From positions 22,976,274-23,040,273 of the forward strand of contig NC_045129.1 of NCBI RefSeq assembly GCF_007655135.1: a stretch of DNA of 64,000 nucleotides, read 5' to 3'. The translations under genes were made by a program, and so were the position numbers. The notes under the pieces were generated by a model. That model saw only the letters and a list, made by a program, of their open reading frames with translations. It was not told where the DNA came from and made no database searches. How positions within the stretch are numbered: position 1 is the first letter of the stretch; every line of letters starts with the position of its first letter. This DNA is from Punica granatum. Its lineage: Eukaryota; Streptophyta; Magnoliopsida; Myrtales; Lythraceae. Of this stretch, positions 1 through 10,800 are shown one piece after another.

Positions 1-163
1 GGCCGCACGACGGAAGAGGGAACTCTGTTATGGCTTCGTGATCCGCACTATCAATGAATCCTCTATATGCATTTTTTGAACCCTTGTCTATTCCACTCTC
101 TCTTCCTTACTATTTGTTCATACCATTCTAAATTTTTCTAAGACAATTCTTTCGATTCTCCAG
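1..163 (+). other. Probable 3' end of the pro/RT intron of element A
   Basis: The reading frame that leads into RT is closed by a TAA at 129-131. It is open from a pyrimidine-rich stretch ending in AG at 162-163 (TTCGATTCTCCAG). Ogre elements are known to carry a spliced intron between protease and RT. The AT- and T-rich composition here, against GC-richer coding sequence from 164 on, fits an intron end. The 5' splice site is off-window, so this is an inference. Confidence 0.5.
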
Positions 164-461
164 GCTCCACTCGAATCCAAATCCTCGACGCGTGGATTCG
201 AACCCACCCGAAGAATGTCTCGGAGAGCCCGGACCCGTATACTTCGGGGAAGGGCTCGACGAAGACAGTCTAGTGCCTGAGATAGAAGAGAGTTTGCGCC
301 GCCTCGATGATCGCCAACTCACCTCGCTCGAGCCGACAGAAGAGATCAACGTGGGTACTCAAGAGGAGCCCCGTATCCTAAAGATCGGCACAAGCCTCGA
401 CCCAACACAACGGGTCCGAATGATCGATTTCTTGACCAGGTATCAAGAAGTTTTTGCCTAG
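164..461 (+). pseudogene. Linker upstream of RT in element A polyprotein, ended by premature TAG
   Basis: The frame is open from the putative splice acceptor and encodes an acidic linker of about 98 codons. It is of the kind found between protease and RT in Tat-type polyproteins. It ends at TAG 459-461. The same frame resumes immediately and becomes the RT frame (first Met at 474). The stop is therefore an in-frame nonsense change within one polyprotein and not a natural gene end. No frameshift is seen between the two parts. Confidence 0.75.
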
Positions 462-473
462 TCCTACGCCGAC

Positions 474-3400
474 ATGCCGGGGCTAGACTCGTCAATAGTA
501 AAACACTTCCTCCCGCTGGACACCGAGAAGTTCCCGCCCAAACGGCAACAATTGCGACGGCAACGGGCAAGCCTCCTTCTCCGCATCAAGGAGGAGGTTG
601 TCAAGCAGATCAACGCGGGCTTCCTCGAGGTCTGCAATTATTCTGAATGGGTTGCAAACATCGTGCCGGTGGAGAAGAAAGATGGAAGGGTTCGAGTCTG
701 CGTCGACTATCGGGACCTCAATAAGGCTAGCCCCAAGGACAATTTTCCCTTGCCCCACATCGACATATTAGTTGACAACACGGCGCGCCACTCTCAGTTC
801 TCTTTCATGGACGGCTTCTCCGGATACAATCAAATTCGGATGGCCAAGGAAGACAAGATCAAGACGACGTTCACCACCATGTGGGGAACCTTTTGTTATC
901 GCGTCATGCCTTTCGGCCTGAAGAACGCCGGGGCAACTTATCAGAGGGCTATGGTCACGTTGTTCCACAACATGATGCACAAGGAAGTCGAGGTCTACGT
1001 CGACGACATGATTGCCAAGTCCAAAGAAGGAGAGGACCACCTCGTTAATCTGAAGCGTCTCTTCGATCGTTTAAAGGAGTACAAGCTTCGGCTTAATCCG
1101 GCAAAATGCACGTTCGGCGCTCGATCGGGAAAACTACTAGGATTCGTGGTCAGCGAGCGTGGTATCGAAGTAGATCCGGATAAAGTCAAGGCGATCAAAG
1201 AACTTCCCCCACCTTCTTCGGTTTGCGAAGTACGAGGCTTCCTAGGGCGATTGAATTACATCGCACGATTCATTGCAAACCTGACAGACAAATGCCAACC
1301 ACTCTTTCGCTTGCTCCGCAAGAACGCGGCGATCGAATGGAACGAAGAATGTCAGAAGGCCTTTGACACCATCAAGGCATATTTGGTCCAACCGCCGGTA
1401 TTGGTCCCGCCTACACCGGGCCGTCCCCTCGTACTTTACCTAACGGTGCGCCGCCAATTATTAGGATGCATGCTGGGACAGGAGGAGGAGTCCACACACA
1501 CAGAACGCGCGATCTACTACCTGAGCAAAAAGTTCATCGATGGAGAGTCCAATTATCCGGAAATTGAGAAGATGTGCTGCGCATTGGTGTGGGTCATGCA
1601 AAGGCTCCGACAATACACACTTTATCACACGGTCCGCTTGCTGTCAAAGGCAGACCCCCTGATATATTTACTCGACAGTCCCTCCTCCACGCGGAACCTC
1701 GCCAAATGGCGTTGTCAGTTGACCGAATATGACATCGAGTACGTGTCCCGCACTTCGGTCAAGGGGCAAGCAATCGCGGATCATTTGGCAGAATTCCTAA
1801 TTGAAGACCACACACCGATTAATCCTGACTTCCCGGATGAAGGGATTCTCCAAGTAGACGACGAGGGAGAGAAATCGGGATGGAAGATGTACTTTGACGT
1901 CGCCGTCAATTCCATGGGATCAGGTATCGGCGCAGTACTGATATCCCCGGACATACACTATTACCCGGTAGCGGCAAAGATCGACTTCCCGTGCACCAAT
2001 AATGTGGCCGAGTACGAAGCATGTATTCTCGGCCTACAAGCGGCGATTGATTTCCAGGTAAAAGAGCTCGAAGTATTCGGCGATTCTATGCTCACTATCT
2101 TCCAGACATTAGGGCAATGGAAGACAAAGGACGCAAAGCTAGTGCCATATCACGAGTACCTCGAGAAGTTAACCGAGAACTTCGAGGACATCTCGTTCAC
2201 CTATACTCCGCGCATGACAAATCAATTCGCGGACGCGCTTGCAACGCTCGCCTCCATGGTAAGCATCACGAAGGAAAACCTTATCGAGCCCCTTGAGATT
2301 GAGATAGCCGAAGGACCGGCACACTGCAACTCAATCGAAGCATCCGAGGCAAAGCCGTGGTATGAAGACATCAAAAACCTTCTACGAACCGGCCAATACC
2401 CCCCATTCGCCGACCGCCGCGATCGGAAGACTCTCAGACGCCTCGCGATACATTACTTTTTGAGCGGCGAGATACTCTACCGCCGCTCCTTCGACTCCAC
2501 ACTCCTCCGGTGCATCGACGAACACGAATCGCGACGTCTCATGGAGGAAGTGAACGGGGGAAACTGTGGACCTCATATGAACGGTCTCATGCTTGCTAAG
2601 AAGATCATGCGCCTGGGTTATTATTGGTCCACCATGGAGACTGATTGTGTGAAGCATGTCAGGCATTGTCACCGATGTCAGGTTTACGCCGATCAGATCA
2701 AAGCGCCGCCCAACGAACTGCGCCCTATGACGACACCATGGCCTTTTTCAATGTGGGGGATGGATGTGATTGGCCCGATCAACCCCAAAGCGTCTAACGG
2801 TCACATGTTCATTTTGGTGGCAATTGACTACTTCACCAAGTGGATTGAAGCCGTCACTCTTGCGTCAGTCACCGCAAAGGCCGTGGCCTGTTTTCTCAGA
2901 CGCGACGTCATTGCCCGATACGGAGTCCCTGCGACAATCATCACAGACAACGCCAAGAACCTGAACAACAAGGTCATCGATGAGCTCTGTGCACAATTCA
3001 AAATCCGACATCGCAACTCCACCCCGTACCGTCCCCAAATGAACGGTGCGGTGGAAGCGGCGAATAAAAACATCAAAAAGATCATTGAAAAAATGACAGT
3101 GAACTACAAGGATTGGCACGAGATGCTCCCCTATGCACTTTTGGCGTACCGTACATCCATATGGACCTCAACCGGGGCAACCCCGTACTCGCTAGTCTAT
3201 GGCATGGAGGCCGTCCTCCCAATCGAAGTAGAAATCCCTTCCATGAGGATTCTTGCTGAGGCCGAACTCGAAGAACCAGAATGGGCAAAGCAGCGGTACG
3301 AACAGTTGAATTTCATTGATGAGAAGAGGCTGAAAGCGCTATGCCACGGACAGTGCTATCAACAAAGAATGGCTCGAGCCTTCAACGCAAGAGTCCGCCA

Positions 3401-3605
3401 CCGCGATTTCAACCCCAGCGACCACGTTTTGAGGAAAGTCCTTCACGTCACGCCGGACTCTCGAGGGAAGTTCTCGTACAAATACGACGGCCCCTTCGTT
3501 GTCAAAGAGGTTTTCTCCGGAGGAGCGGTCATCTTGAGCGACATGGACGGCACTGAAAATGCCATTCCCGTCAATGCTGACGCCATTAAGAAGTATTATC
3601 CGTGA
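474..3605 (+). CDS. Tat/Ogre pol: RT, RNase H, second (archaeal-type) RNase H, integrase
   Basis: The 1043-codon open frame is the enzymatic half of a Ty3/gypsy polyprotein. It would copy element RNA into DNA and insert it. RT spans roughly residues 45-235, with a catalytic Asp at 113 and the YVDD box at 175-178. The first RNase H (about 320-440) looks degenerate at its first acidic position. The second RNase H (about 470-590) keeps D475, E513, D537 and D587, the expected acidic set; this domain defines the Tat clade. The integrase zinc finger (about 690-735) has H701, C732 and C735, but its first His position appears to be Asn 693. The integrase core keeps D764, D825 and E861 with 35 residues between the last two. 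The C-terminal tail is chromodomain-free. The upstream TAG at 459-461 cuts this part off from gag-pro, so the copy is probably inactive. Confidence 0.9.
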   Translation: MPGLDSSIVKHFLPLDTEKFPPKRQQLRRQRASLLLRIKEEVVKQINAGFLEVCNYSEWVANIVPVEKKDGRVRVCVDYRDLNKASPKDNFPLPHIDILVDNTARHSQFSFMDGFSGYNQIRMAKEDKIKTTFTTMWGTFCYRVMPFGLKNAGATYQRAMVTLFHNMMHKEVEVYVDDMIAKSKEGEDHLVNLKRLFDRLKEYKLRLNPAKCTFGARSGKLLGFVVSERGIEVDPDKVKAIKELPPPSSVCEVRGFLGRLNYIARFIANLTDKCQPLFRLLRKNAAIEWNEECQKAFDTIKAYLVQPPVLVPPTPGRPLVLYLTVRRQLLGCMLGQEEESTHTERAIYYLSKKFIDGESNYPEIEKMCCALVWVMQRLRQYTLYHTVRLLSKADPLIYLLDSPSSTRNLAKWRCQLTEYDIEYVSRTSVKGQAIADHLAEFLIEDHTPINPDFPDEGILQVDDEGEKSGWKMYFDVAVNSMGSGIGAVLISPDIHYYPVAAKIDFPCTNNVAEYEACILGLQAAIDFQVKELEVFGDSMLTIFQTLGQWKTKDAKLVPYHEYLEKLTENFEDISFTYTPRMTNQFADALATLASMVSITKENLIEPLEIEIAEGPAHCNSIEASEAKPWYEDIKNLLRTGQYPPFADRRDRKTLRRLAIHYFLSGEILYRRSFDSTLLRCIDEHESRRLMEEVNGGNCGPHMNGLMLAKKIMRLGYYWSTMETDCVKHVRHCHRCQVYADQIKAPPNELRPMTTPWPFSMWGMDVIGPINPKASNGHMFILVAIDYFTKWIEAVTLASVTAKAVACFLRRDVIARYGVPATIITDNAKNLNNKVIDELCAQFKIRHRNSTPYRPQMNGAVEAANKNIKKIIEKMTVNYKDWHEMLPYALLAYRTSIWTSTGATPYSLVYGMEAVLPIEVEIPSMRILAEAELEEPEWAKQRYEQLNFIDEKRLKALCHGQCYQQRMARAFNARVRHRDFNPSDHVLRKVLHVTPDSRGKFSYKYDGPFVVKEVFSGGAVILSDMDGTENAIPVNADAIKKYYP

Positions 3606-4625
3606 GCACTTGCACATTCTTTATTCTCCGGGCTCCGTGCCCCTTTCATCGTAAGACATTTCCATTTCCGTGGACGAGCTTCAATTCCCACAATCTACCC
3701 AATACTAAGCTTTCTTGGGAGAAAAAAATAAATTTTCCCGCTAGGTCGAAAACCTCTTCGAGGCGGCCTAGGCAAAAGCTAGGGAACGAGTGGCACGACT
3801 TAAAATCCCGCAAAGGGGGGTCGCGGCAAAAGGAGAGCACAAGTCTCTTCCTCGCTAGGTCGAAAACCTCTTTGATGCGGCCTAGGCAAAAGTTAGAGGA
3901 CCCGAGGGGTGCGATCCCACCCAAACATGGGGAATCCTAGCAAAAGGTGAGCATTCATGTGAGAAAAATCAAATAAAATAGCCCGCTAGGCTGTTGCACA
4001 TCCCGTGGCCTAGGCAAAAGTTAGGGGACGATGTCGGCTCGACCACGAAAGAAAAGCGACACTCTCCCTGTGAAGCTACACCGAGTAGTGGTTCGGCATT
4101 CTCCGACGCAAGCAAACTCTCTTCGACTCTCCAAGCTCGAGACCCGCTTCGAAATGGGGGTCGAATCAACGTATCCTTGACTTGGAGGATCTCATAAGAT
4201 CCCTCCTTTTACCTTTACACACATATTCTACGGGCTACCCGTTTCAGAAAAAGCCATTCTCCGATAGGGACACGACCACCCTGCAATGGTCACCGATATC
4301 AAATCCCCGACACGTCTTTACATAGATTCCTCTTACATATACCCCGTTTCGCCGATTAAGTGCAATTGACATCCTTTGTAGGTTTCCCTGCCTCCATGCA
4401 CAGGTGCGATTGGGAATTCCAAGGGGCATCTCCTTCTTGACGAATGCACGATTGGCTTGCGCGACAGATCGGGGTTTCGAACCAAACGGAGGGCATGACA
4501 AAGAATCCTCTTGGTTCTAGCTCGAGGGAACGACAAATAACAAGCTCGACTCGGGGCGGGACAATTTGCCTCTGCCAACACCTCCGGCACAACACCTAAC
4601 GCGGATCCCCGCCTCTGCTCCCCCT
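3606..4625 (+). other. Element A 3' untranslated region, proximal part
   Basis: There is no supported gene between the pol stop and the minisatellite. It holds the hairpin-GCAAAAG cassette (3741-4020, listed separately), then about 600 bases with no recognisable motif. Short open frames here have no domain and overlap the repeats. Confidence 0.7.
3741..4020 (+). other. Hairpin-GCAAAAG cassette, copy in element A
   Basis: There are at least four inverted repeats, each directly followed by GCAAAAG. Hairpin 1: CTAGG 3741-3745 pairs with CCTAG 3767-3771, inner stem CCTC/GAGG at 3753-3763, GCAAAAG at 3772. Hairpin 2: CACGAC 3794-3799 with GTCGCG from 3820 (one mismatch), GCAAAAG at 3826. Hairpin 3: CTAGG 3855 with CCTAG 3881, GCAAAAG at 3886. 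Hairpin 4: CTAGGC 3986 with GCCTAG 4008, GCAAAAG at 4014. Another GCAAAAG at 3940 follows a weaker inverted repeat. Related cassettes occur in B, C and D. The function is unknown. Confidence 0.75.
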
Positions 4626-6210
4626 TGCACATCGTCCACTTTACCGTTTTCCACGGGCTTCGGCCTAGTAACTTTACCGCTTTCCACGGGCTTCGGCCTA
4701 GTGACTTTACTGCTTTCCACGGGCTTCGGCCTAGTGACTTTATTGCTTTCCGGATTTCGCGTCCACTTTACCGTTTTCCACGGGCTTCGGCCTAGTAACT
4801 TTACCGTTTTCCACGGGGTTCGGCCTAGTAACTTTAACGCCTTCCACGGGCTTCGGCTTAGTAACTTTACTACTTTCAACGGACTTCAGCCTAGTAACTC
4901 TATTGCTTTCCGGACTTTGCGTCCACTTTACCGTTTTCAACGGGCTTCGGCCTAGTCACTTTACTGCTTTCCACGGGCTTCGGCCTAGTAATTTTACTGC
5001 TTTCCACGGGTTTCGGCCTAGTGACTTTATTGCTTTCCGGACTTCGCGTCCACTTTACCGTTTTCCACGGGCTTCGGCCTAGTCACTTTACTGCTTTCCA
5101 CGGGCTTCGGCCTAGTAACTTTACTGCTTTCCACGAGTTTCGGCCTAGTGACTTTATTGCTTTCCGGACTTTGCGTCCACTTTACCGTTTTCCACGGGCT
5201 TCGGCCTAGTAACTTTACCGTTTTCCACGGGCTTCGGCCTAGTAACTTTACCGCTTTCCACGGGCTTCGGCCTAGTAACTTTACTGCTTTCCACGGGCTT
5301 CGGCCTAGTAACTCTATTGCTTTCCGGACTTCGCGTCCAATTTACCGTTTTCCACGGGCTTCGTGCTAGTAACTTTACTACTTTCCACGGGCTTCGGCCT
5401 AGTGAATTTATTGCTTTCCGGATTTCGCGTCCACTTTACTGCTTTCCAAGGGCTTCGGCCTAGTGACTTTATTGCTTTCCAGACTTCGCGTCCACTTTAC
5501 TGCTTTCCACGGGCTTCGGCCTAGTAACTTTATTGCTTTCCGGACTTCGCGTCCACTTTACCGTTTTCCACGGGCTTCGACCTAGTAACTTTACCATTTT
5601 CCACGGGTTTCGGCCTAGTAACTTTACTGCTTTCCACGGGCTTCGGCCTAGTAACTTTATTGCTTTCCGGACTTCGCGTCCACTTTACCGTTTTCCACGG
5701 ACTTCGGCCTAGTAACTTTATTGCTTTCCGGACTTCGCGTCCACTTTACCGTTTTCCACGGGCTTCGGCCTAGTAACTTTACTGCTTTCCACGGGCTTCG
5801 GCCTAGTAACTTTATTACTTTCCGGACTTCGCGTCCACTTTACCGTTTTCCACGGGCTTCGGCCTAGTAACTTTACCGTTTTCCACGGGCTTCGGCCTAG
5901 TAACTTTACTGCTTTCCACGGGCTTCGGCCTAGTAACTTTACTGCTTTCCACGGGCTTCAGCCTAGTAACTTTATTGCTTTCCGGACTTCGCGTCCACTT
6001 TACCGTTTTCCACGGGCTTCGGCCTAGTAACTTTATTGCTTTCCGGACTTCGCGTCCACTTTACCGTTTTCCACAGGCTTCGGCCTAGTAACTTTACTGC
6101 TTTCCACGGGCTTCGACCTAGTAACTTTACGGCTTTCCACGGGCTTCGGCCTAGTAACTTTACCGTTTTCCACGGCCTTCGGCCTAGTAACTTTACCGCT
6201 TTCCACGGGT
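4626..6210 (+). repeat. 3' UTR minisatellite of element A (33-bp and 28-bp units)
   Basis: About 50 tandem units of two kinds. The 33-bp unit contains GGGCTTCGGCCT and the 28-bp unit contains GGACTTCGCGTCC. Thirteen 28-bp units are visible (near 4739, 4900, 5029, 5151, 5315, 5408, 5468, 5531, 5661, 5727, 5811, 5969 and 6035). Each is followed by one to four 33-bp units, so the array has a modular higher-order pattern. Both units can fold as short hairpins in element RNA. Because 33 is divisible by 3, runs of units give spurious open frames. 3' UTR tandem repeats are known for Tat/Ogre elements. Confidence 0.92.
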
Positions 6211-6445
6211 CTTGGCCCTTCACATGCTGTCGTGCGGGCTTAGACCCCTCACCTGCATTTCATAATGTTCGCTTCTTAATCAGGAGGTTACCCTACGACA
6301 TGTTCGGGCACCTTCGCACATCCCCCCTGAGTATCCAACACGAGGGAACAAACTATTACAGAGAGTGACGACAGAAGCGGTCGCCGGGACCAAAAAGAGT
6401 GCCTCTCATGATCTTTGGCTACATCCTCTAACCGAGCATGCAACC

Positions 6446-6459
6446 AAAGAGGGGCAAGC
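6446..6459 (+). promoter_or_regulatory. Polypurine tract of element A
   Basis: AAAGAGGGGCAAGC lies directly before the LTR start TGTCAGCACC. It would prime plus-strand DNA synthesis. The same tract precedes the 3' LTRs of B, C and D. The 35 bases upstream (from about 6411) are also conserved and are identical in D. Confidence 0.88.
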
Positions 6460-6869
6460 TGTCAGCACCCCATTTTGGCCCACCGGCTCCCCACACGAGG
6501 ACTCCCGACCGAAGCCCGGGACACTATTCATCGCCCGGCGATCAGAGGCAAATAGGCGGGCACGGGGTCATGAGCGATAGGCTAAAGAGCTAGGTCACTA
6601 AGAAAAGCGGAGGAAAGCCATCAGAAGAACGAACGGGCAAGGAATCCCCAAAAACGACAGGGCTGACACTGTGGCACTATTCATCATCGAGTCACCGAAG
6701 TACCGAAAGGTGCCTAATATGGGACTCCAAAAATCCCACTCGGTGCCAAAGTTACCAACGACCTGTCCGGACATATTTCCGGGACATCCTGCTTAAGCCG
6801 GGGCATCCTGATCTCTCACGGACGCCTTTTCTGACAGAGCTCCCGGGGTCCGCCTCGCTGACAAGCAGA

Positions 6870-6892
6870 CCCCCCCCCCCCCCCCCCCCCCC
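6870..6892. repeat. Poly-C tract (23 C)
   Basis: An uninterrupted run of C within the U3 part of the A LTR. The length may be affected by assembly or sequencing. Confidence 0.9.
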
Positions 6893-7794
6893 AAAAACGG
6901 GTTTACAGGCACCCAGGGACCACCAGGGTCGGGGAACAAGCTTTGGATGACCTTCCGGAACTCGACTCGGTTTCCTGAGGGACGTTTCAGTGGTCATGAA
7001 CGTCTCCCGGCGAACCTTCGGGGCACGTCCACGGAAAACAGAGATCACAACGCTCCCCAAGCACAACGACGAGCCCCGAGCACCTCAAGACATTCAGGGA
7101 GCACTGAGAAAATACCGGTCGCAAGTTCCAAGGCCTTCCCGGGCCAACGGTCCCCGACCGAGGGCGACGGGCCAACGATCCCTCACGGGGCAAAAGGATC
7201 GCCAAAATGAATGTTAGGATGCACAAAGAGCAATCGGGGACCGGGGGATGTTAAACTCCGCTCCGAACGTCCAAACATGGCAAAACTGACTCTCGAGGCG
7301 CCGAGTCGCCCGAACGCTCGTTCACACGACGCATGGCGATATTAGGCTCATTCAAATCCTCGTCATTCAAGCATTCCGAATCTTCAAATTAATTGGACAT
7401 CGGAGGTCGGGTGCGAACTCGATCAAGTTTCAAGCATTTTCCGGCTTTTCTTTCAATTGAACGGGACCCACAGCTTAGCCAAGCATAGCCATCAAGACAC
7501 GGCTCAACCCCAAGCCACGGCTCAAACCTACGGCTTCGATTTGACAGCCCAAGCCGCGGCTCAAACCCTTCCTCGTCGACTCAAACCCTCCCACCGGCGG
7601 CTCCAAGTTCCCTCCACCACAATTTCAAATTTTCCCTCACATCCATCACTTCCTATCCATCCATCCATCACCCCTTTGCTTTCCCCACACTCCATTTGAC
7701 ATTTTCCCCTCCCTAACCACCTTAGAAATTTCGGCAGCCACCCTAAGCCCCTCCTAAGCACACTTACCTTGCCCTAATTGCCCCATTAAGCTTT

Positions 7795-7804
7795 CCTTTA
7801 TAAG
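7795..7804 (+). promoter_or_regulatory. TATA box of element A LTR
   Basis: CCTTTATAAG sits about 1.34 kb into the LTR and is followed by a CT-rich leader. The same sequence on the minus strand lies at the matching place in both D LTRs (near 21300 and 38000). It suggests that U3 is about 1.4 kb and R-U5 about 3.5 kb. Confidence 0.6.
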
Positions 7805-10800
7805 CCCTTGCACCATTAAGCTTAATCACTTCTTCAACTCCATTCTCTCTCAAGCCAATCTCTCTCCACAAACCTCTCAAGCTCCAGCCCTCTCCCTCAC
7901 TTTCGTCCAGCCCGAGCCAAGGCCGAAACCGGCCAAAACCATCGGAAAACCACCCGGTATTCCGGTGACCACTCGACCCGACTTAAGCCAAAAATCACCA
8001 AACTCTCTAGCCTACATATTTCCCACCTCCTAAGTCCATTTCCGGGCTTAGATTTTCCATTCGAAGCTTCCTACATCACGTTCCAGCCGTGAAGAGAATC
8101 GGGTCCCGAGATCCCCTAGCCGTGCGCACCGGACCTCAACCACGTGCCATTTTCTTCCACGACTTCGGTGAGTCGTGCCATCACGCTCCAAGGGCTCTTC
8201 ACAACCCTCACCCTCCCCCGTGAAGAGGTGGTCATGGTCCGAGGGCCGATCAACCGTGCACATCCTCCGTTCATCCGTTTCTCTCTTACCGGGTCCAACA
8301 CGTTTTCTACCCTACTTTCTCTCACATTTTCGGGTTTGTTCAGGCCTTGGCACGTTCGGGTCTGCCCATGATCATCTAGATCTGCCCCTTAGGAGTCCAA
8401 CGAGCCCGACCTTGCATCGTGCCGTGACCGGAGCAAGCATGCCGACTCCGTTTTACCCGACTTGCCGCGGCTGCCTTCTCTCGGGTCTCTCTACCCGTGG
8501 CTTTCAACCCGAGTCTTGCGACTCTCAAGACCGCTTCCCCGACTCTTTTCCTCGTGCATCGGGGCTAGGTAACATCCCTTTACAACTTAGAGAAGTTAGG
8601 ATCTTTGATGCTTGCATACACGAGACGTTTATATGGTTTAAGTAAGTCGGATGCATGAAAGTTTGCTCTTTTCCTTCGGATCTACGTCTCCCATGCAATT
8701 TCATGCACTTTCATGCACGTACGTCCATCGTATCCCGTTTATATGTCCATATCATGCCTATACTGTGAGGGGAAAGGACTAGGTTCGAGGTAGGAGAGGC
8801 GTTTAGACCACGGTTGGATCATGGGAACCCACGGCCTATGTCCCGAGGGGGGACCCGTGGGCTCCTTCGGTCCATCCGAGGCTTAATCGGCCTCTTCTTC
8901 CCCGAAGCTTGTTGGTCCCCATGTTCTTATCGTTTATTCGTTGCATGAGACGTTTTGGCATGACGGAAAAGATCTAGATCGGGGTCGAAGAGCCCGTCTT
9001 GACGCGTGTGAGCCATGGGAGTTCACGGCTACCCTTGAGGGGTGTGGCCGAGAGCTCCCTTGGACCACACGGGTCCAAGGCGGCTTCTTTAGCTCCGAAG
9101 TGGGTCGGTTCCCGCATTTTACGTTTTTTTTATTTTTTTTTTCTTATCGTATGAATCGACGCCGTTTTTATTGATTTCTTTATATTACGTGTTAAATGTG
9201 TTAGTTCGTGTGTTTGATTGCGCCTAGAGATCTTGACGACGTCGGTTTTCCTTGTTTTTATTGAAATAGATGTTGTCCTTGTGTTTAAACGTGTTATGCA
9301 TGCAAGACATGATCGGAATCGTCCCTTGGATTTGATTGTATCCATGTTTTTACATTGTTACCGATGGCCACGTGATAATTAAATGATAAGTATGTCGGTC
9401 TTGGATAATTTCCTATTAAAACCATAATAACTATATGAAATCACTACCACTGAATAATTTCACAAACGGAAAAACGGGGTGCGTTATTCGGTTAATTAAA
9501 TCATTCGGACTAAATAATTGGGTAAATTGATTATTAATTTGCAAACGCATCGATGATTCACGGAACGGCGAGAATGCCCTTCTCTACTAAAAACTCACAA
9601 TTTCAAAATACCGAGTCGGGTAACACGAATAGAATTGATGTCTAAAGAGTACTCACGTGCCACGACTCGAGTCCGGGCCCAATTTGAGGCGGCCCGAGTC
9701 GGGGCACGAGAGTCCTTCTTAGACTCCTTCGTGTGACGCGATCTCCAATTTGTATACGAACATTGCAATTTTATTGTCCAATGGCATAATTGTCACTCCG
9801 TGATTCACCGATACCCTAGGCGCTAGGGAGTCGGAAACGCCTCGATCTATGGACAGAAAAGGGCTACCCGTTCGGGTACGAGTCTCATTCGCACGGCCCA
9901 TTCCGTCCACTTTCGGTGTTTCTATCTTCCTATCGTAGATTCGGTGGGGAGCATTTCGTTTCAGTTACAAAATACAAAGAACCGAACTAATCATACATTC
10001 GGCCTAATCAAACACTAGATAATGGATAGGCGGAATGATTGATTCCAATCTAGAGTCAAAACACGAGTTTGGTTAATTCGGTGAAACCGCAGTGACACTT
10101 AACTGAATAAGGGTCATAAAACGTTCACACACATAATCGGCTTAAAACCATATTCTAGCCCACCATCTATGTTTGCCTAGGATAGACGCATCGTTTTTTA
10201 ATCGACCCCGGTTAATAACTGATTAAATCAAGTACATTCGACTTAATACACCACTTGTCTGTATTCACCGACAATTATCAGTCATTGTCTATATTGTGTC
10301 AGTTTTATCAGTTTTCTTCTGTTTTGTCTTGGCATATAATGATTTATTGTTGTTCGGGCCCGAGCCCATAGGTCACGTATTGCACGGGGTCCAACACCTC
10401 AAATCACCGAACACGAGGTCCAACGCCTCTTAATTCACCGAGCGCGTGCAACCCGAGTGCGGAATGGGATCTAGCCTCGATTCACCGCCACACTCCGAAT
10501 GCGGCCTATGTGGAAGGCGGATTCGGATTGAGCGCGCGAAACGGGTTTAGATATCACCCGGGAGCTCGATCGGTCCATCGGATACAGTGAGAACCGATCG
10601 GTTCTCCCGAAAACCGTTGGATCGATCGGACCCGACCCCCGGCTCCTCGAGCCCGCGTTGCCTTAATTTGCTTATCGGTTATTCAAAACACACGGTGAGC
10701 CGGAGCGGAATATTGGCCCAATGCAAACCGATCGGGATCCATTTACTTATTCAGTTACATTCTGTAATTATTCGAGTGTACATTGTGAGGATCTTATTTG

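Noticed and set aside
4626..6210. Open frames with an 11-residue peptide repeat
   Set aside because: The period of 33 is a multiple of 3, so frames stay open by chance. Interspersed 28-bp units break them and both strands show the same effect.
8175..8645. 156-codon frame in the A LTR as a host gene
   Set aside because: It lies in the R-U5 part of an LTR, has no recognised domain and is not kept in related LTRs.
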